Assembly: GCA_947374315.1 (NCBI GenBank)
Contig: CANCBK010000052.1
Span: 1-11,840 of the forward strand
DNA from: Burkholderiaceae bacterium
GTDB lineage: Bacteria > Pseudomonadota > Gammaproteobacteria > Burkholderiales > Burkholderiaceae
DNA length: 11,840 nt
Direction of reading: 5' to 3'
Part shown: positions 6,684 through 11,840 of the stretch, piece by piece
Layout: each line of letters starts with the position of its first letter
How positions within the stretch are numbered: position 1 is the stretch's first letter
Translations under genes and position numbers: made by a program
The notes under the pieces: model-generated
The model's input: only the letters and a program-made list of their open reading frames with translations
What the model was told of the DNA's origin: nothing
Database searches by the model: none

Positions 6684-8099
<1,416 letters not shown>

Positions 8100-8139
8100 T
8101 TAATTCCTGAATTCTTTCGTATTCTCAAACGCTGACTGC

Positions 8140-9009
8140 TTAAACTGCAGCCGCTCCGCCAACAATCTCTGACAACTCTTTGGTAATAGCAGCCTGTCTT
8201 GTTTTGTTGTATTCCAATTGCAATTCGCCGATTACATTCTTCGCATTATCTGAAGCAGCCTTCATCGAGACCATTCGCGCAGATTGTTCTGAAGCCATAT
8301 TTTCAGCAACAGCTTGATAAATCATCGCCTCTACGTAACGCTTTAGCAAACCATTCAAGATGGACTCTGCATCAGGCTCGTAGATGTAATCCCAAGAATT
8401 GCCCGCCTTCTCTTCCGGAGTCAATGCAGCAGGCTCCAGCGGCAAGAGTTTTTCTAAAACAGGCTCTTGTTTCATTGCATTTACAAAGCGGTTATATGCC
8501 AAATACACAGCATCTATCTCGCCACGCTCAAACGCCTCTAATTGCGCAACGATCGCACCAATCAACACATCCATATGTGGCGTGTCACCAATTTGGACTA
8601 TTTGAGAAATCAATTTTGCTTTTGAGCGATTCAAAAACTGTAGGCCTTTTGAACCAATCGCGGTGTATGCAATCTCAACATTTTTTTCTTGCAATTCGCG
8701 CACTTGGTTAGCAATCAAACGCAGGACGTTGGTATTTAACCCGCCGCATAAACCTTTGTCTGTTGTTACCAAAATTGTTCCAACCTTCTTCACTTCACGA
8801 GTAGCCATGTAAGCAGGGCGGAACTCGGGATTAGCTTTAGAAAGGTTAGCAACAATCTCACGAATTTTTTCGGCGTATGGGCGCGCATTACGCATGCGTT
8901 CTTGAGCGCGCCGCATCTTAGATGCGGCGACCATTTCCATTGCCTTCGTGATCTTGCGCGTGTTTTGCACGCTCTTGATCTTAGACCGTATCTCTTTTGT
9001 GCTTGCCAT
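8140..9009 (-). CDS. atpG: ATP synthase F1 gamma subunit
   Basis: Rotor shaft of F1: two long helices pass through the alpha3-beta3 ring and transmit rotation from the c-ring. It has 289 residues, the standard length. The N-terminal helix [20 protein letters not shown] (7-26) and the C-terminal helix with [17 protein letters not shown] are the two halves of the coiled coil and match the family well. The ATG is at 9007-9009, 17 bases after the atpA stop. Its best Shine-Dalgarno sequence, AGAGGA, is about 12 bases upstream, rather far, and lies inside a small hairpin that includes the atpA stop codon. This suggests that atpG translation depends on ribosomes finishing atpA. Confidence 0.98.
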   Translation of the reverse strand: MASTKEIRSKIKSVQNTRKITKAMEMVAASKMRRAQERMRNARPYAEKIREIVANLSKANPEFRPAYMATREVKKVGTILVTTDKGLCGGLNTNVLRLIANQVRELQEKNVEIAYTAIGSKGLQFLNRSKAKLISQIVQIGDTPHMDVLIGAIVAQLEAFERGEIDAVYLAYNRFVNAMKQEPVLEKLLPLEPAALTPEEKAGNSWDYIYEPDAESILNGLLKRYVEAMIYQAVAENMASEQSARMVSMKAASDNAKNVIGELQLEYNKTRQAAITKELSEIVGGAAAV

Positions 9010-9022
9010 GATTTATGCGAGT

Positions 9023-9037
9023 CCTCTTAAAAAGAGG
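9023..9037 (-). repeat. Hairpin at the atpA stop codon covering the atpG ribosome-binding site
   Basis: On the - strand the sequence CCTCTTTTTAAGAGG forms a perfect six-base-pair stem with a three-base loop. The 5' arm is the end of the atpA coding sequence, the stop codon TAA is at 9027-9029, and the 3' arm AAGAGG is the presumed Shine-Dalgarno sequence of atpG. A ribosome terminating on atpA would melt the stem and expose the site. No T-run follows, so it is not a terminator. The structure is seen in the sequence; the regulatory role is inferred. Confidence 0.5.
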
Positions 9038-10568
9038 CTGAGCGCTTGTAATCCTCAATTGCAGCACGCATAGCGGCTTCGTCATCTTTACTCAAATCTT
9101 TTGTCTCTTCAATGCGCGCAACCAAGTCTGCATATTTAGATTTCAAGTGATCTTGCAAGCCTTTTTCGAATGCCAATACATGCTTTACTTCGAGGTCATC
9201 AAAGTATCCATTGTTTACCGCAAACAATGAAGCAGCCATTTCCCATACTTGCAATGGCTTGTATTGAGCTTGCTTACACAATTCAGTCACGCGACGACCG
9301 CGCTCCAACTGCTTGCGAGTTGCCTCATCAAGGTCAGAAGCAAACTGAGCAAACGCTGCTAATTCGCGATATTGCGCTAAGTCGGTACGAATACCGCCAG
9401 ACAGTTTCTTAATCACTTTAGTTTGAGCTGCGCCACCAACACGTGAAACAGAAATACCTGCGTTAATTGCAGGACGCACGCCAGCATTGAACAAGTCAGT
9501 TTCCAAGAAGATCTGTCCATCAGTAATCGAAATTACGTTGGTTGGAACGAATGCGGAAACGTCACCTGCTTGAGTTTCAATAATTGGCAATGCAGTCAAA
9601 GAGCCTGTCTTACCTTTTACCGAACCATTTGTAAATTTCTCTACATATTCAGCATTTACACGAGCAGCGCGCTCGAGCAAACGTGAGTGGAGATAGAACA
9701 CATCGCCAGGATATGCTTCACGGCCTGGTGGGCGACGCAAGAGCAAGGAAATCTGACGGTATGCAACCGCTTGCTTTGTTAAGTCGTCATAAACGATCAA
9801 GGCATCTTCACCGCGATCGCGGAAATATTCGCCCATTGTGCAACCAGCATATGCAGAGAGGTATTGCATTGCTGCAGAATCGGAAGCGCTCGCCGCAACA
9901 ACAACGGTGTACTCCATCGCACCTAATTCTGTGAGCTTGCGTACCACGTTAGCAATAGTGGATGCTTTTTGACCAATCGCAACATAGACGCAATAAACGC
10001 CTTTGCCTTTTTGATTAATGATGGCATCAATCGCAACAGCTGTTTTACCCGTTTGACGATCGCCAATGATCAGCTCACGTTGACCGCGTCCGATTGGAAC
10101 CATGGCATCAATCGCCTTCAATCCAGTTTGCACTGGCTGACTGACGGATTGACGCGCAATCACGCCTGGAGCAACTTTTTCAATGAAGTCAGTTAACTTA
10201 GCGTTGACTGGGCCTTTGCCATCGATCGGCTGACCGAGTGCATTGACAACGCGACCGAGCAACTCTGGTCCAACTGGAACCTCCAAAATGCGACCAGTAC
10301 ACTTAACTGGGTCACCTTCTTTAATGTGGGTGTATTCACCCAACACAACAGCACCAACTGAATCACGCTCAAGGTTTAATGCGAGGCCGATCGTGTTGTT
10401 CGGAAACTCCAACATTTCGCCCTGCATCACACCAGATAATCCATGTACGCGGCAAATACCGTCGGTGACTGAAATTACAGTACCTTCGTTGCGAAGTTGG
10501 GAGTCAACACCCATTTCGCTAATTCGGCTTTTGATCAGTTCACTGATCTCGGAAGGGTTGAGTTGCAT
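9027..10568 (-). CDS. atpA: ATP synthase F1 alpha subunit
   Basis: Non-catalytic nucleotide-binding subunit of the F1 head; three copies alternate with beta and supply the arginine finger to the catalytic sites. It has 513 residues, the same length as E. coli AtpA. Walker A GDRQTGKT is at 169-176, the Walker B region ALIVYDD is at 256-262, and the arginine finger R376 lies in [10 protein letters not shown], at the same number as in E. coli. The N-terminal segment [13 protein letters not shown] is the helix that binds the delta subunit. The ATG at 10566-10568 has AGGAG at 10575-10579 on the - strand, six bases away. The gap to atpH is 44 bases. Confidence 0.99.
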   Translation of the reverse strand: MQLNPSEISELIKSRISEMGVDSQLRNEGTVISVTDGICRVHGLSGVMQGEMLEFPNNTIGLALNLERDSVGAVVLGEYTHIKEGDPVKCTGRILEVPVGPELLGRVVNALGQPIDGKGPVNAKLTDFIEKVAPGVIARQSVSQPVQTGLKAIDAMVPIGRGQRELIIGDRQTGKTAVAIDAIINQKGKGVYCVYVAIGQKASTIANVVRKLTELGAMEYTVVVAASASDSAAMQYLSAYAGCTMGEYFRDRGEDALIVYDDLTKQAVAYRQISLLLRRPPGREAYPGDVFYLHSRLLERAARVNAEYVEKFTNGSVKGKTGSLTALPIIETQAGDVSAFVPTNVISITDGQIFLETDLFNAGVRPAINAGISVSRVGGAAQTKVIKKLSGGIRTDLAQYRELAAFAQFASDLDEATRKQLERGRRVTELCKQAQYKPLQVWEMAASLFAVNNGYFDDLEVKHVLAFEKGLQDHLKSKYADLVARIEETKDLSKDDEAAMRAAIEDYKRSASF

Positions 10569-10612
10569 TACTTACTCCTGGGTCTTATTTCGTATGTTCT
10601 TAATGGGATAAC

Positions 10613-11149
10613 TTATGCGCCAAGACTTGCTTGCATTTGAGCTAACCGTGCCTTCACTGAGCTATCCAATACCTCATCACCAACTTGAATGCGTACTCCG
10701 CCAATCAATGCTGGATCCACCTGAATAGCTGGGCGCAATTCTTTACCCCCAAAGCGCTTCTTTAAACTTGATAACAATTCATTCAACGCAGAGCCCTCTA
10801 ATGGGAATGCGCTTGTAATCATCACTTCTGCCGCACCTTCACTCTTATTTTTCATCGCTTCAAATTGACGAGCAATTTCAGGAATGGCTAATAAGCGGTG
10901 GTTTTGATTTAAAAGACTCAAAAAGCTCGAGACTTTACCGTCCAGCCTTGTCTTCACCATGCCTGAGAGCAATTTGCTTAAATCATCAGCAGAAACTTTT
11001 GGATTATTTGATAAGGCGGCAACCTCTGGCAACACAGCAAGCTGCGCCAGCTCATCTAATTGCTCCAAGCAAGTATCAAGCTCAGCAGGCTGAGTGCTTT
11101 GAAAAAGCGCTTCAGCATAAGGGCGTGCAATCGTGGCTAATTCAGCCAT
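10613..11149 (-). CDS. atpH: ATP synthase F1 delta subunit
   Basis: Sits on top of the alpha3-beta3 head and ties it to the b-subunit stalk, so that the stator holds while the rotor turns. It has 178 residues, the normal length. The N-terminal six-helix domain begins with ATIARPYAEALF (5-16), the family motif for binding the alpha N-terminus. The C-terminal domain ends with LIGGVRIQVGDEVLDSSVK, the conserved segment that meets subunit b. The ATG at 11147-11149 begins one base after the atpF stop (TGA at 11151-11153), so translation is almost certainly coupled. Confidence 0.97.
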   Translation of the reverse strand: MAELATIARPYAEALFQSTQPAELDTCLEQLDELAQLAVLPEVAALSNNPKVSADDLSKLLSGMVKTRLDGKVSSFLSLLNQNHRLLAIPEIARQFEAMKNKSEGAAEVMITSAFPLEGSALNELLSSLKKRFGGKELRPAIQVDPALIGGVRIQVGDEVLDSSVKARLAQMQASLGA

Positions 11150-11150
11150 A

Positions 11151-11621
11151 TCAAAGTTCTGCCTTTAGTTGATCAAGCAATGCGCCGTGGGTCTTAGCAT
11201 CCACTTCGCGACGCAAAATTTGCTCGGCGCCTTTAACAGCTAACAAAGCTACTTCTGCTCTTAATACTTCACGAGCGCGGGTAACTTGTTGGTCTGCATC
11301 TTGCTTAGCTTGAGAAATAATACGGGCCGCTTCAGCTTGTGCGTTGCCGCGAATTTCTTCGGCGGACATTTGTGCACGTTTTTCAGCTTCTGCAACACGT
11401 TGCACACCTTCTTGACGTGCTTTTGTTAATTCTTGTTCCGCTGCATTGTTTGCCAATGCAAGCGCTTCTTTGCCACGTTCGGCAGCAGCCAAACCATCGG
11501 CAATTTTTGCTGAGCGTTCATCCAATGCCTTAACTAGCGGTGGCCACACGAAACGTGCAACTACCCACCATAAGACAAAGAAAACGATCATTTGCGCGAA
11601 TAGGGTCGCGTTCAGATTCAC
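11151..11621 (-). CDS. atpF: ATP synthase Fo subunit b (peripheral stalk)
   Basis: Two copies form the peripheral stalk from membrane to the top of F1. It has 156 residues, as in E. coli. The start [10 protein letters not shown] and one membrane helix at about 7-24 are followed by RFVWPPL at 23-29, the conserved membrane exit. The rest is a long alanine-, glutamate- and lysine-rich helix with the right-handed coiled-coil character of this subunit, ending in the delta-binding tail. The start codon is GTG (11619-11621), supported by AAAGGA five bases upstream and by alignment with the E. coli N-terminus. The gene lies 63 bases after atpE with a strong hairpin between, and one base before atpH. 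Confidence 0.97.
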   Translation of the reverse strand: MNLNATLFAQMIVFFVLWWVVARFVWPPLVKALDERSAKIADGLAAAERGKEALALANNAAEQELTKARQEGVQRVAEAEKRAQMSAEEIRGNAQAEAARIISQAKQDADQQVTRAREVLRAEVALLAVKGAEQILRREVDAKTHGALLDQLKAEL

Positions 11622-11626
11622 GATAT

Positions 11627-11632
11627 TCCTTT
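11627..11632 (-). promoter_or_regulatory. Ribosome-binding site deciding the GTG start of atpF
   Basis: On the - strand AAAGGA lies five bases before GTG 11619-11621. No in-frame ATG is available near the homologous N-terminus, so this site fixes the start. Confidence 0.75.
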
Positions 11633-11651
11633 CAGTATTGTTGAGAACGGT

Positions 11652-11673
11652 TGGATGACCCGGTGGTCATCCA
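11652..11673 (-). repeat. Perfect 9-bp hairpin between atpE and atpF
   Basis: TGGATGACC (11652-11660) and GGTCATCCA (11665-11673) are perfect inverted copies separated by a four-base loop. It lies 11 bases after the atpE stop codon in the direction of transcription and about 30 bases before atpF. No T-run follows, so it is unlikely to end transcription outright. An RNA-stabilising or processing structure at the 3' end of the atpE message would help make the excess of subunit c that the enzyme needs; this role is inferred. Confidence 0.7.
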
Positions 11674-11684
11674 CGCCAAAACAA

Positions 11685-11840
<156 letters not shown>

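Noticed and set aside
8199..8711. 170-codon open frame on the + strand inside atpG.
   Set aside because: It lies wholly within the well-supported atpG gene on the opposite strand, has no recognisable motif and no ribosome-binding site; the same applies to the other frames antisense to atpA, atpD, hemE and priA.

Overview
The window looks like chromosome from a low-to-moderate GC betaproteobacterium of the Burkholderiales, most likely Polynucleobacter or a close relative. This is inferred from the protein sequences, the subunit lengths of the ATP synthase, and a leftward run in which hemE and priA follow the ATP synthase genes. No mobile element, CRISPR array, rRNA or phage gene is visible.

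Layout. On the + strand, positions 74-149 hold a tRNA-Arg(CCG), 232-1374 a membrane fatty acid desaturase and 1416-1601 a 61-residue four-cysteine protein. A leftward YcbL/glyoxalase II-type metallo-hydrolase (1635-2273) is divergent from a stand-alone GcvH-like lipoyl protein (2335-2727). From 2724 to the right edge every gene reads leftward. In order of transcription they are atpE (5' end outside the window), atpF, atpH, atpA, atpG, atpD, atpC, hemE and priA. The atp genes and hemE are separated by 1-63 bases and look like one operon whose promoter lies beyond 11840. PriA is set apart by a 261-base AT-rich spacer.

How the genes work together. The atp genes encode the peripheral stalk, the catalytic F1 head and the c-ring of a proton-type F1Fo ATP synthase. 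HemE makes coproporphyrinogen III for the haem of the respiratory chain that powers it. PriA restarts collapsed replication forks. The rest is general metabolism: membrane lipid unsaturation, thioester or glyoxalase-type hydrolysis, and lipoyl carrier function.

No wholly new multi-gene system was found. The most interesting signals are: (1) a cluster of DnaA-box-like 9-mers around an AT-rich core in the hemE-priA spacer; (2) a PriA whose winged-helix region seems replaced by a short charged linker; (3) a perfect 9-bp hairpin between atpE and atpF; (4) a hairpin at the atpA stop codon that would mask the atpG ribosome-binding site; and (5) an isolated, possibly leaderless, GcvH homologue.
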